In this document: positions 1-9,148 of the stretch, piece by piece
Numbering within the stretch: the stretch's first letter is position 1
How the letters are laid out: each line of letters begins with the position of its first letter
NCBI RefSeq assembly: GCF_052162025.1
Contig: NZ_CP197401.1
Span: forward strand, 1,302,001-1,366,000
DNA: 64,000 bases
Direction of reading: 5' to 3'
Source of the DNA: Methylobacter sp015476545
GTDB taxonomy: Bacteria; Pseudomonadota; Gammaproteobacteria; Methylococcales; Methylomonadaceae
Program-made: the position numbers and the translations under genes
Notes under the pieces: model-generated
Seen by the model: only the letters and a program-made list of their open reading frames with translations
Databases searched by the model: none
Told to the model about the DNA's origin: nothing

Positions 1-13
1 AGCACTCTCTGCT

Positions 14-457
14 ATGTCTGTTAAGCTAGATATTTTACAAATACAAGAATTCTTACCGCATCGTTACCCTTTTTTATTGGTTGACAAAGTCATTGAGTGT
101 GAACCCGGAGTAAGATTAGTCGGCGTCAAAAACGTTACTTATAATGAACCGTTTTTTCAAGGCCATTTTCCGCAAAAACCCATTATGCCCGGCGTGCTGA
201 TTCTGGAGGCTTTAGCTCAGGCTACCGGATTACTGGCATCGGAAACAGCCCCCGATGAATTGGTAGGCATGATCTATTATCTGGCCAGTATTGATAAGGC
301 AAAATTTAAACGCCCGGTTGTACCAGGTGACCAATTGATGCTGGAAGTTAAATTCCTTAAAAGCAAACGTAATATTTGGGCTTTCGATTGTCGCGCCGAG
401 GTAGACGGCGAGTTTGTCGCGAGTGCTGAAATCAGATGTGCGGCAGTGGTAGAATAA
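14..457 (+). CDS. fabZ: 3-hydroxyacyl-[acyl-carrier-protein] dehydratase FabZ
   Basis: Dehydrates (3R)-hydroxyacyl-ACP to trans-2-enoyl-ACP in the type II fatty acid elongation cycle in the cytoplasm. The 147-residue length is normal for FabZ. The hotdog-fold signature is intact: the HRYPFLLVD motif near residue 16, the catalytic His51 in QGHFP, and Glu65 in the EALAQ helix. The stop lies just before or inside the start region of lpxA, so the two are almost certainly co-transcribed, as in the usual lpxD-fabZ-lpxA order. The upstream partner would lie outside the window. Confidence 0.97.
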   Translation: MSVKLDILQIQEFLPHRYPFLLVDKVIECEPGVRLVGVKNVTYNEPFFQGHFPQKPIMPGVLILEALAQATGLLASETAPDELVGMIYYLASIDKAKFKRPVVPGDQLMLEVKFLKSKRNIWAFDCRAEVDGEFVASAEIRCAAVVE

Positions 458-459
458 CC

Positions 460-1230
460 TTGATTGATCCAACAGCTATTATTGATGCTAAAGCTGAGCT
501 AGCTGAAGATGTAACTGTAGGCCCTTTCTCCGTTATAGGGCCTGATGTCAAGATTGATTCCGGAACAGTCATCGGCCCTCATGTGGTTATCAAAGGGCCT
601 ACATCAATAGGCAAGCAGAACCGCATTTACCAGTTCACATCAATAGGTGAAGATCCTCAGGATAAGAAATATGCATCCGAGGTGACCCGGCTTCAGATCG
701 GCGATAGGAACACGATTCGGGAGTTCGCCACCATGCACAGGGGCACCAAGCAGGATAAGGGAGTGACTCAGATTGGCAGTGACAATCTGTTCATGGCTTA
801 TACGCACGTAGCGCATGATTGTATTATTGGCGACCATGTCATTATGGCAAATGGCGCATCGTTAGCCGGCCACGTGCATTTAAACAGTCACGCTATCCTG
901 GGCGGATTTACGTTGGTGCATCAGTTTACCCAAATAGGGCAATACAGTTTTGCCGCCATGGGCAGTGCAATTACACAGGATATCCCTCCATTTGTTATGG
1001 TCGGCGGCAAGCCAACCCGGCCGCATGGCATAAACTCTGTCGGCATGGAACGCAACGGTATTTCTCCGGAAGACATTCGATTGATCAGAAAGGCTTATAA
1101 AATCATTTATAAAATGAACTTGCGCCTGGAAGATGCAATTGAACAAATGGAAGACATGGCCGGCGACAGCAAACAGTTATCCGATATGGTTAGTTTTCTG
1201 CGCAATGTGACCAGAGGCATTTTGCGCTAA
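460..1230 (+). CDS. lpxA: acyl-ACP--UDP-N-acetylglucosamine O-acyltransferase LpxA
   Basis: First enzyme of lipid A synthesis: transfers a 3-hydroxyacyl chain from ACP to UDP-GlcNAc. The hexapeptide repeats of the left-handed beta-helix fill residues 10-180 (IGP, IGD, IGS turns), and the catalytic His sits in HVAHDC near residue 119. The start is ambiguous. A TTG at 460 gives a protein beginning MIDPTAIID, matching the family N-terminus and starting 3 bases after the fabZ stop. An ATG at 436 would add eight atypical residues and overlap fabZ by 22 bases. I prefer the TTG. LpxB does not follow. Confidence 0.95.
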   Translation: MIDPTAIIDAKAELAEDVTVGPFSVIGPDVKIDSGTVIGPHVVIKGPTSIGKQNRIYQFTSIGEDPQDKKYASEVTRLQIGDRNTIREFATMHRGTKQDKGVTQIGSDNLFMAYTHVAHDCIIGDHVIMANGASLAGHVHLNSHAILGGFTLVHQFTQIGQYSFAAMGSAITQDIPPFVMVGGKPTRPHGINSVGMERNGISPEDIRLIRKAYKIIYKMNLRLEDAIEQMEDMAGDSKQLSDMVSFLRNVTRGILR

Positions 1231-1288
1231 CTATCGACGCAAATGCGAATTAAGCCATGACTTTTTAATTTCAACTGGGCTATTCGTT

Positions 1289-1897
1289 ATGGATGACCAC
1301 TATCTATTAAAGCGTCCCTTCAATTTCAAGATCGCAGGCGTTGATGAGGCCGGCCGGGGACCTCTGGCGGGGCCTGTTGTGGCGGCAGCTGTCATTTTGG
1401 ATCCGTCGCGGCCCATCGACGGATTGGACGATTCAAAAAAGCTGAGTGAAAGCAAGCGGGACAGCCTGTGCAGGATTATCAAGGAAGTCTCTTTAAGTTG
1501 GGCAGTGGCTGAAGCCAGTGTTGAAGAGATTGATGAACTGAATATTCTTCAGGCTACACTGCTGGCCATGCAGCGGGCTGTAAATGGCTTGTCTGTGAGG
1601 CCGCATGAGGTTCTGGTAGACGGCAACCAGCTCCCGGATTTGTCCGTGCCCGCTCAGGCCATTGTCAAAGGCGACAGCAAAGTGAAAGCCATCAGTGCAG
1701 CTTCTATCTTGGCGAAAGTCGAGCGGGATAAGATCATGTATGACTACCACAAGAAATATCCTGATTTTTCCTTTCATCTGCACAAGGCTTACGGTACCAA
1801 GCAACATCTGGCCGAAATCGAGCAATTTGGTTATTTAAGCGTGCATAGAAGATCATTTAATCCGGTAAAATCCATGATAGCCAATGGGATGAAATAG
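1289..1897 (+). CDS. rnhB: ribonuclease HII
   Basis: Endonuclease that removes ribonucleotides from DNA and cleaves RNA-DNA hybrids. The 202-residue length is typical. The N-terminal GVDEAGRGPLAGPV motif carries the catalytic Asp19-Glu20 pair, and a further acidic residue is in VLVDGN near residue 110. The C-terminal half has the SYGTKQH-like and HRRSF conserved elements. It follows lpxA after 58 bases on the same strand, so the cluster is fabZ-lpxA-rnhB without the lpxB found between the last two in E. coli. Confidence 0.96.
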   Translation: MDDHYLLKRPFNFKIAGVDEAGRGPLAGPVVAAAVILDPSRPIDGLDDSKKLSESKRDSLCRIIKEVSLSWAVAEASVEEIDELNILQATLLAMQRAVNGLSVRPHEVLVDGNQLPDLSVPAQAIVKGDSKVKAISAASILAKVERDKIMYDYHKKYPDFSFHLHKAYGTKQHLAEIEQFGYLSVHRRSFNPVKSMIANGMK

Positions 1898-1920
1898 ATT
1901 TTAACCCGGCCGTTTTGGGG

Positions 1921-2910
1921 TTAAACCGCTTCTAGAGGCTCCTCATTCATCAGTGCTATCTGTTCGCGCAGCTCAATGATACGATCCTGCCAATAACGGG
2001 GCGTATTGAACCAGGGAAACGCCAAGGGAAACGCCGGGTCGTCCCAGCGTCGTGCAATCCAGGCGGAATAATGAATCAAACGTAACGTGCGCAGTGCTTC
2101 AATGAGGTGTAACTCCGCGACGTTAAAATCATAAAAAGTTCTGTAACCGGTGAGCAGGTGCTTTAATTGCACAGTCATATCGGCACGATTTCCTGCCAAT
2201 AGCATCCACAAGTCCTGAACAGCGGGGCCCATCCGGCTGTCATCAAAATCAACAAAGTGCGGACCGTCTTCTGTCCATAGAATATTGCCCGGATAACAAT
2301 CGCCATGCAACCGCAGGGTATTCAGTTTGCCTGCGCGTTCGAAGCAGCGCCCCACGGCATCAAGCGCATGGGCTGTGACAGTACTATAAGCATCGATCAG
2401 ATCTAGCGGGATAAAATCATTGGCCAACAGATAGGCCCTCGATTCATGACCGAAGCTGTCGATGTTTAGAGTAGGGCGTTTCTTAAAAGGCTTTAAAGCA
2501 CCGATTGCATGTATGCGGCCGATAAACCGCCCCATCCATTCAAGTTTTCCAGGATCCTCCAGTTCAGGAACCCGGCCGCCCTGGCGGGCAAACACTGAAA
2601 AACGAAAGCCTTCTATTTGGTGTAATGATTTGTTTTCATTGAACGTCATTGTCGGTACAACGGGGATTTCATGTTGTGCCAGTTCTTTTACGAAAGCGTG
2701 TTCTTCGAGAATAGCTGTATCGCTCCAGCGGTCGGGTCTGTAAAATTTCGCGACAACAGCTGGGCCGCCTTCTATGCCAACCTGGTAAACACGATTTTCA
2801 TAACTGTTGAGCGCGAGCAGGCGGCCGTCAGTCTGTAGACCGACACAATCGAGTGCATTTAAAATTATATCGGGAGTCAGTGCCGAAAACGGTGCGAGAT
2901 CAGTATTCAT
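1921..2910 (-). CDS. srkA: SrkA-type serine/threonine protein kinase (YihE family)
   Basis: Predicted stress-response kinase of the APH/choline-kinase fold that phosphorylates Ser/Thr residues and in E. coli counters MazF-linked death. At 329 residues it matches E. coli SrkA. The N-lobe Lys region is in AVVAKFYRP. The catalytic loop LHGDCYPGN near residue 200 and the metal-binding FVDFDD near residue 218 are both intact. It is convergent with rnhB and stands alone. The start fits the family N-terminus (FSALTPDIILNALD). Confidence 0.88.
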   Translation of the reverse strand: MNTDLAPFSALTPDIILNALDCVGLQTDGRLLALNSYENRVYQVGIEGGPAVVAKFYRPDRWSDTAILEEHAFVKELAQHEIPVVPTMTFNENKSLHQIEGFRFSVFARQGGRVPELEDPGKLEWMGRFIGRIHAIGALKPFKKRPTLNIDSFGHESRAYLLANDFIPLDLIDAYSTVTAHALDAVGRCFERAGKLNTLRLHGDCYPGNILWTEDGPHFVDFDDSRMGPAVQDLWMLLAGNRADMTVQLKHLLTGYRTFYDFNVAELHLIEALRTLRLIHYSAWIARRWDDPAFPLAFPWFNTPRYWQDRIIELREQIALMNEEPLEAV

Positions 2911-3023
2911 AAGCGTATTGTAACTTGGAATCTATCCCTTGCTGTGGACCAATGTGTCGGTTCATTTTATAGGATAGTTGCTCAATGGAAAATATCGTTC
3001 GATAAATCTGAGCTGAAGAGAGA

Positions 3024-3058
3024 CAGCCATGCCTCAGATATTTCAAGAGGCATGGCTG
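3024..3058 (-). terminator. inverted repeat downstream of the GH17-GT2 gene
   Basis: Twelve-base perfect arms (3024-3035 and 3047-3058) form a hairpin with an 11-base loop, 18 bases past the stop of the minus-strand glucan synthase gene. The run after the hairpin on the minus strand is pyrimidine-rich (TCTCTCTTC) rather than a pure T tract. It is therefore a plausible but imperfect intrinsic terminator. Confidence 0.5.
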
Positions 3059-3076
3059 GGGTTACTGCGGATAGGA

Positions 3077-5707
3077 CTAAACTGCGTCGTCAAGTTCCTC
3101 GGCAGTCTGTAGGGCTTTTTTCGATCTGTAGCTTGGGGCTATGCTGATCAATAGCGTCACTAAAGTGGCCGCATAGGGAACCGCCTGTACCGATAATACA
3201 GCTGTCCACAGTCTGCCGCTTAGATTATCGAAATGATCTAAAGACAACATCAAGGTAATAGCTGCACCTAGTAAAATCAGCAATATCAATTCATGACGTA
3301 TCGTCATTAAGCCTTCGAATAGAGGGCCTTGTTTTTCGTACTTAGGCGTACGCATAAACGGTTTATTGGATGTGAACAACCCCTGGATTGTGCCCTTGGC
3401 GACCGTATGCGTCAGGGCCAATCCAGATAAAGCCGCACCAAGCGAATGCCAAACCGAGCACGGGACACGCGCCTGATATAGCCATAAGCCGCGCAGGACT
3501 TTAAAGCTGAATATACCGATAGTCGGCAACAGGAAGGCATTGACTGGCAGCTCGCTATGCGTCGGATCCAGCGCAATAAAGCCGGTCAGTATCAAACTTG
3601 CTGTTGTAAACAATAAAGCCAATGCATCTGAAAACCAGGGCAACCAGCCGGCCACAAAATAATACCGTTGCGCGGATGTGAGCGGCGATTTTTGGGTAGG
3701 CAGGAAGCTGCGCCAATGGGCCTTAATAATCTGCATAGCGCCATATACCCAGCGGTAGCGCTGCGTCATATAGCCGGACATGGTGTCGGGCATCAATCCG
3801 CGACCGAAAGAATCTTTCACATAGACCGAATCATAGCCCGCCTCATAAAGGCGCAGGCCGAGCTCGCTGTCTTCGCAAATACACCACTCAGCCCAGTTGC
3901 CGACTTTCTCTAGAGCCGACTTCCGGATCATGGTCATCGTGCCGTGCTGGATAATGGCGTTGTATTCATTTCTTTGTACCATGCCGATATTGAAGAAGCC
4001 GGCATATTCCCAGTAACAGAACGCTTTAAATGTACTCACATGCAGGTCGCGGTAGTCTTGGGGCGACTGGACGAATCCGACATTTTCATTATCGAAATAA
4101 GGCACCATGCACTTGAGCCAGTCAGGCGAAAGAATATAATCGCTGTCGATAACGGCGATAATTTCCGCATCCGGCGCTGTTTGTTCAAGAGCGTGATTGA
4201 TCGCGCCAGCTTTAAAACCGGGCCAGTTTTCCAGATGGAAGAAACGGAATTTCGGCCCTAAACGTTCGCAGTCATCGCGCACCGGTTCCCAAACGGCTGG
4301 GTCTTTGGTGTTATTGTCCATGACCAGCACTTCCAGATTGGGATAATCAACCGCAGCCAGGGCTTCAAGTGTCTTGCGCACCATGGCAGGAGGCTCATTG
4401 TGAATAGGCAGGTGCAGCGATACTTTCGGGTATCTGAAATCAGGTCCCGGTGTCAGTGGCTCAAAAGTTCTGGCGGTTTTTCTGTGCCATATTACTTCTG
4501 CAATTTCGAGGCTTTCGATCATCAGGATAATCACAGCCAATATCTGCATCAATATCAGTATGACCCAGAAGGCGATGGTGAGAGGCGAATGATATTGTTG
4601 GGCGCCGATTGATGCGGACCAGAAAATTGCCGATGCGGCAAGATTGGCCATGACGCCGAAAAACACCATGCCGGGCAGTTTTATACTACGACGTGTAAAC
4701 AGGAAGATGGCCATTAACACAGCGCTGAAAACAGCAGCGCCTGTGGCCCAGTGTTTCCATGCAGGTAAGGCTAATACATCGCCATCTAACGGAAATTTCG
4801 GTTTGCGGTCGGCGTCAAAAACACCCCAATAGGCACCCGCTGAACCTTCTATAGCCATTTTCCATGGCTGGTCAAAGGCTTCAACGATATAGTAAGCAAG
4901 TTTTTCCTCTGTGGCACGGTTAAGGAATTCGCGCAGGAATTTTGCCTGGTTAGACAACGACGCTGTTGCATGTTTGAATGGCTGGCCATTGGAAGGCCAG
5001 CCTACCTCAGTAATGACGATAGGCTTGTTAGGATAGTGCTGTTGCAGTTCGTGATAGCGATAGAAAACATAATCAACCGCTTCATCGATATCGATTCCTT
5101 CCCAATAAGGCAGGATATGGACCGCGATGTAGTCCACCTCGTTAACCAAGTCCGGATGTTTAAGCCATATATCCCAGGTTTCAGCAGTACTGACCGGTCG
5201 CCAGGTGCGTTTGCGCACTTCGCGCAAATACTCAATTAATTGTTGCTTGGCTTGTAAATGCTGCTCTTCATTCTTCTGGTGACGGAGCAGAAACTCGTTG
5301 CCGACCAAGAGTCTGACGATTTTCGGATTATCCTGGCGGCTGACTTGAATGAGCGTTTCGATTTCCTGCCGGTTCGCTTCCAGATCATCATCAATCCAGG
5401 CGCCGACCGATACATTCAGTTTGTGTTTGGCGGCGAGTTCGGGGACTTTATCCTGGCCTCTCAGCACGCTATAAGTACGGACGGCGTGCACTTTTCCGGA
5501 AAGCAGAGCCAAGTCTTCCTCAATCTGTTCTGCAGTGGGGAATTGGTTGTTTTCCGGTGAATGGTTTTTCCGTCTGGGATCAAAAGTCACCCCCATCATG
5601 GGCTTGTTCCATGACTTTAGCTGCAGCGGGTTATTGGTGTAGCTCCAAATACTGAAATTTATGACGACCAGCAAGGCGAGTGCAATTACAGTAATTATTT
5701 TTTTCAT
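3077..5707 (-). CDS. membrane-bound GH17-GT2 beta-glucan synthase
   Basis: Large inner-membrane protein joining two carbohydrate-active modules. After an N-terminal membrane segment (residues 5-20), residues 35-310 form a GH17 beta-1,3-glucanase/transglycosylase domain with both acidic motifs (VGNEF and ITEVGWPS). Membrane helices follow near 330-410. A GT2 domain spans about 425-660, with the DSD metal site in VIDSDYI, a CEDSELGL motif and the QRYRWVYG processive signature. More C-terminal helices end the protein. The same combination occurs in Pseudomonas and Bradyrhizobium NdvB-type enzymes that make beta-1,3/1,6-glucans for the periplasm or biofilm matrix. The exact linkage cannot be told from sequence. 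No export or modification genes flank it. Confidence 0.85.
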   Translation of the reverse strand: MKKIITVIALALLVVINFSIWSYTNNPLQLKSWNKPMMGVTFDPRRKNHSPENNQFPTAEQIEEDLALLSGKVHAVRTYSVLRGQDKVPELAAKHKLNVSVGAWIDDDLEANRQEIETLIQVSRQDNPKIVRLLVGNEFLLRHQKNEEQHLQAKQQLIEYLREVRKRTWRPVSTAETWDIWLKHPDLVNEVDYIAVHILPYWEGIDIDEAVDYVFYRYHELQQHYPNKPIVITEVGWPSNGQPFKHATASLSNQAKFLREFLNRATEEKLAYYIVEAFDQPWKMAIEGSAGAYWGVFDADRKPKFPLDGDVLALPAWKHWATGAAVFSAVLMAIFLFTRRSIKLPGMVFFGVMANLAASAIFWSASIGAQQYHSPLTIAFWVILILMQILAVIILMIESLEIAEVIWHRKTARTFEPLTPGPDFRYPKVSLHLPIHNEPPAMVRKTLEALAAVDYPNLEVLVMDNNTKDPAVWEPVRDDCERLGPKFRFFHLENWPGFKAGAINHALEQTAPDAEIIAVIDSDYILSPDWLKCMVPYFDNENVGFVQSPQDYRDLHVSTFKAFCYWEYAGFFNIGMVQRNEYNAIIQHGTMTMIRKSALEKVGNWAEWCICEDSELGLRLYEAGYDSVYVKDSFGRGLMPDTMSGYMTQRYRWVYGAMQIIKAHWRSFLPTQKSPLTSAQRYYFVAGWLPWFSDALALLFTTASLILTGFIALDPTHSELPVNAFLLPTIGIFSFKVLRGLWLYQARVPCSVWHSLGAALSGLALTHTVAKGTIQGLFTSNKPFMRTPKYEKQGPLFEGLMTIRHELILLILLGAAITLMLSLDHFDNLSGRLWTAVLSVQAVPYAATLVTLLISIAPSYRSKKALQTAEELDDAV

Positions 5708-5942
5708 TAAGTTGCTCGAAAATTAACGCTAAAGCGAAAAAATTTTTTGGTTTGAGGGCCGTGTAGGGTATAGGACTATTGTTTACGCAAGCTTAACCAT
5801 AAGCCGAAAAAATACAACCATTTTCATTATAAAATGAAGACGATTATCGTCTATGGTTTTTAATCCATTAAATAGCTCGAAGTCGGTTTAAGCACTGCTT
5901 TATGCTGCTCTAAAACTGGAAAGAATCCCTTTTTACCGACGG

Positions 5943-6134
5943 CTATAAGTCCTGCTTCACATCGGGTTTTAAATTAGGCCAGCGGCTGAAGGCGAAAATC
6001 CAGATCATGATAATGTTGACGACCGGGATCAACAGACAGAAAACCCAGGTTTTATGAAGGCCCGCTTTGTCTAGTATTCTAGACCCCAGCCATAAAACAA
6101 AAACGACAAATACGGCTATCAGAAAAGCTTCCAT
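5943..6134 (-). CDS. small two-helix membrane protein (paralogue B)
   Basis: A 63-residue protein with two hydrophobic helices (about 2-20 and 29-50) joined by a DKAGLHKTW turn and ending in an AFSRWPN motif. This is the layout of small DUF805/PLDc_N-like membrane proteins, but no function is known to me. Its ATG overlaps the stop of the upstream gene by one base (TAATG), so the two are translationally coupled. Residue pattern shows it is a paralogue of that neighbour. Confidence 0.6.
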   Translation of the reverse strand: MEAFLIAVFVVFVLWLGSRILDKAGLHKTWVFCLLIPVVNIIMIWIFAFSRWPNLKPDVKQDL

Positions 6135-6346
6135 TATAGATCCGTTTTATTATCTTGTTGGTTAGGCCAGGGCACAAAGGCAAGCTGTAAAAATATCAAC
6201 AATAGACCGAAGCCTGGCAAGAATACCAGTGATGCCCATGCCGGATGAAAACCCGCTTTTTTATAGATCAGGCCAACCGGCAGGACTATCAATAAACCGA
6301 CAATAACTACATGAGCTAATTCAGGAAGCATATTTTCAGCAGGCAA
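6134..6346 (-). CDS. small two-helix membrane protein (paralogue A)
   Basis: A 70-residue protein with two hydrophobic helices (about 9-28 and 37-58), a KKAGFHPAW turn and a LAFVPWPN ending. The turn and ending match those of the downstream coupled gene, which points to an ancient tandem duplication. It lies 35 bases after lpdA on the same strand and could be read through from the pyruvate dehydrogenase operon. The function is unknown to me. The overlap with its partner and the conserved helix-turn-helix pattern argue that it is a real gene. Confidence 0.6.
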   Translation of the reverse strand: MPAENMLPELAHVVIVGLLIVLPVGLIYKKAGFHPAWASLVFLPGFGLLLIFLQLAFVPWPNQQDNKTDL

Positions 6347-6381
6347 GATGAATACAAGATGAATAACACCTTTTCTGAATC

Positions 6382-7818
6382 TTAATCCTTCTTTATATAA
6401 AGGTCAGTAATCGTGCCGGCAATCATTTCAGCCGCAAAAGCAAAAGTTTCAGATAGCGTCGGATGAGAATGTACAGTTAAGCTGATGTCTTCCACATCGG
6501 CGCCCATTTCCAAAGCCAATACCGCTTCGGCCAGTAATTCACCGGCATTGGTGCCGACTATGCCTGCGCCGAGAATTCTGCCAGTTTCTTTATCACAAAT
6601 TATTTTGGTCAAGCCTTCCTTGCGTCCCAGGCTTAAGGAACGGCCACTGGCCGCCCATGGGAAGGCCGCCTTGTCATAGGCAATGCCTTGCTGCTTAGCC
6701 TGGTTTTCAGTCAGTCCCATCCAGGCCACTTCAGGATCTGTATAGGCAACGGCCGGTATGGTTAAGGCATCAAAACCGGCTTTATGGCCTGCCGCCACTT
6801 CTGCTGCAACTTTGCCTTCATGGCTTGCTTTATGGGCCAGCATAGGGTTGCCGACTATATCGCCGATGGCAAAGATATGCGGGACATTGGTGCGCTGCTG
6901 TTTATCGACAGCGATAAACCCCATGTCGTCGACATTGACGCCGGCTTGTTCGGCGCCGATTGATTTGCCGTTTGGTCTGCGCCCTACTGCAACCAGAACC
7001 GCATCGAATATGTCTGAATCCGGTGCGCCTTTGCCTTCAAAGGAGACTTTCAGACCTTCATCAAGCGCTTCAATTGAAGTTACACGCGTCTCCAGCCAGA
7101 TGTTTTTGTATTGCTTCTTAATGCGCCGGTATAAAGGTGTAACCAGATCGTTATCGCAGCCGGGTATGATTTGATTCATCAGTTCAACCACGCTGATTTC
7201 CGACCCCAAGGCGTGATAAACCGTAGCCATCTCCAGTCCGATGATGCCTCCGCCGACAATCAGCAGTTTTTTCGGAATTTCTTTTAACGCCAAGGCGGCG
7301 GTCGAATCCCATAAACGCGGATCATCGTTAGGGAAGGTTGGTATTTTGGTTGCATGTGATCCTGCGGCTATGATGGCCTGATCAAAGCGGATAGTCTGTG
7401 TGCCGGATTCGGCTTGTACCTCAAGCGTATTGGGTGAGGTGAACTTGCCCACGCCTTGTATCACGTTGATTTTTCGCTGTTTTGCCAGTTGAGCCAGACC
7501 ATTGTTCAAAGCGCCTGATACGCTCTCTTTCCATGCGCGGATCTTGTCGAGATCGAACGTTGGTTTGCCGAAGTGGACGCCATGATGCTCGAATTCTTCC
7601 GCTTCATGGACGATTTGGGCAATGTGCAGCAGGGCTTTGGAGGGTATGCAGCCAACATTCAGACAAACACCGCCTAAAACAGCATGCCGCTCGACCAGTA
7701 CCACCTGTTTGCCTAAATCAGCCGCACGGAAAGCGGCTGTATAGCCGCCCGGTCCGCCGCCCAGCACCAGAACTTCTGCATGCAGAGTCGATTCATTAAT
7801 CGCCGGATTAGCATCCAT
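6382..7818 (-). CDS. lpdA: dihydrolipoyl dehydrogenase (E3)
   Basis: FAD enzyme that reoxidises dihydrolipoamide with NAD+ in the pyruvate dehydrogenase complex. Its 478 residues contain the FAD motif LGGGPGGY near residue 19, the redox disulfide CLNVGC, an NAD-binding VGGGIIGLE near residue 188, and the C-terminal HSHPTLSE with the catalytic His/Glu pair. There is no fused lipoyl domain. It follows aceF after 14 bases, giving the order aceE-aceF-lpdA. It may also serve the 2-oxoglutarate and glycine systems. Confidence 0.97.
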   Translation of the reverse strand: MDANPAINESTLHAEVLVLGGGPGGYTAAFRAADLGKQVVLVERHAVLGGVCLNVGCIPSKALLHIAQIVHEAEEFEHHGVHFGKPTFDLDKIRAWKESVSGALNNGLAQLAKQRKINVIQGVGKFTSPNTLEVQAESGTQTIRFDQAIIAAGSHATKIPTFPNDDPRLWDSTAALALKEIPKKLLIVGGGIIGLEMATVYHALGSEISVVELMNQIIPGCDNDLVTPLYRRIKKQYKNIWLETRVTSIEALDEGLKVSFEGKGAPDSDIFDAVLVAVGRRPNGKSIGAEQAGVNVDDMGFIAVDKQQRTNVPHIFAIGDIVGNPMLAHKASHEGKVAAEVAAGHKAGFDALTIPAVAYTDPEVAWMGLTENQAKQQGIAYDKAAFPWAASGRSLSLGRKEGLTKIICDKETGRILGAGIVGTNAGELLAEAVLALEMGADVEDISLTVHSHPTLSETFAFAAEMIAGTITDLYIKKD

Positions 7819-7832
7819 ATTATTTCCCCTGA

Positions 7833-9134
7833 TTAGAGTAGCAAGCGGCGAATATCGCCCAGATATTGTTTGATGACAGCCATGAAGCGTGCGCCTTCCG
7901 CGCCGTCGATCACGCGGTGATCATAGGTCAGATCCAAAGGCAGCATCAGGCGCGGTACAAACTCACGTCCGTCCCATATCGGTTGCATTTTGGATCGGGT
8001 GATACCAAGGATGGCTACTTCAGGAGCGTTGACGATAGGCGTGAAAGCCGTGCCGCCTATGCCACCCAGGCTGGAAATGGTGATACAGCCGCCTTGCATG
8101 TCGGCCGGCATGAGTTTGCCTTGACGTGCTTTTGCGCTTTTATCCGCCAGTTCTGCTGTCAGTTCATTGATGCCTTTTTTGTCGGCATCACGGATTACGG
8201 GTACGACCAGGCCGTTTGGCGTGTCGACTGCAATGCCGACATTGAAATATTTCTTATAGATCAGCTTTTCACCATCGGTCGATAAAGACGAGTTGAACTG
8301 AGGGAATTGCTGCATGGCAGCAATAAGGGCCTTGATAATGAATACCAGTCCGGTAATTTTGGTATCCCCTGCGGCTTTTTCGGCATTGAGCGCATTTCGG
8401 AATGCTTCCATTTCGGTAATGTCGACTTCTTCGTGATAGGTGACCATCGGCAGATTCAACCAGGCGCGGCTCAGATTCTGTCCGGTCAAGCGCTTGATCT
8501 TATTGAGTTTTTGCTCTTCAATGGCGCCGAACTGAGAAAAATCGACTGCCGGTATTGGAGGAATCCCCGCGCCACCTTGGGCAAAGCCTTCCGTCATTAT
8601 CTGCTTGACGTGGTTTTTTACATCTTCTTTTAAGATGCGGCCTTTCCGGCCGCTGCCGGCAGTGATCTTGCTGATATCGACGCCCAGTTCGCGCGCAAAA
8701 AGCCGGACAGCCGGAGTGGCATGCGCGGCTTTGCCAGAGGCCGGCTGTGCAGCTGGCTCAGGAGCTGATGCAGGTTTTGGCGCTGGCGCAGGTTGCGGAG
8801 CGGCTTGAGCTGGCTGTTCAGGCGCCTTTTCTTCCGGGGCAGCCTCTTTTGGCTCAGGCTTTTCCTCCGGTTTTGCCGCGCCAGCCTGCTCGGCCTCTGC
8901 CGATACGGTAGCGATCAATGAGCCTTCAGAGACTTTATCGCCGACCTTGATAAAGACTTCTTGTACAGTGCCCGCTGCGCTGGCAGGCAGGTCCATACTG
9001 GCCTTGTCGGTTTCCAGTACTGCCAGAGTCTGATCAACTGCTATAACGTCACCTGGTTTAACTAAGACATCAATGACATCGACATCAGTGAAATTGCCAA
9101 TATCTGGCACTTTTAATTCGATTAGAGAAGCCAT
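7833..9134 (-). CDS. aceF: dihydrolipoyllysine acetyltransferase (E2) of pyruvate dehydrogenase
   Basis: Transfers the acetyl group to CoA in the pyruvate dehydrogenase core. It has one lipoyl domain (residues 1-75, lipoylated Lys in ETDKASMDL), unlike the three of E. coli. An Ala/Pro/Glu-rich linker covers about 85-135, a peripheral-subunit-binding domain about 140-178, and the catalytic domain the remainder, with the DHRVIDGAEG active site near the end. I chose the ATG at 9134 because it follows an AAAGGAATT ribosome site and begins MASLIELKVPDIG. The in-frame ATG at 9152 would overlap aceE and add six unrelated residues. Confidence 0.95.
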   Translation of the reverse strand: MASLIELKVPDIGNFTDVDVIDVLVKPGDVIAVDQTLAVLETDKASMDLPASAAGTVQEVFIKVGDKVSEGSLIATVSAEAEQAGAAKPEEKPEPKEAAPEEKAPEQPAQAAPQPAPAPKPASAPEPAAQPASGKAAHATPAVRLFARELGVDISKITAGSGRKGRILKEDVKNHVKQIMTEGFAQGGAGIPPIPAVDFSQFGAIEEQKLNKIKRLTGQNLSRAWLNLPMVTYHEEVDITEMEAFRNALNAEKAAGDTKITGLVFIIKALIAAMQQFPQFNSSLSTDGEKLIYKKYFNVGIAVDTPNGLVVPVIRDADKKGINELTAELADKSAKARQGKLMPADMQGGCITISSLGGIGGTAFTPIVNAPEVAILGITRSKMQPIWDGREFVPRLMLPLDLTYDHRVIDGAEGARFMAVIKQYLGDIRRLLL

Positions 9135-9148
9135 TTTAATTCCTTTTC

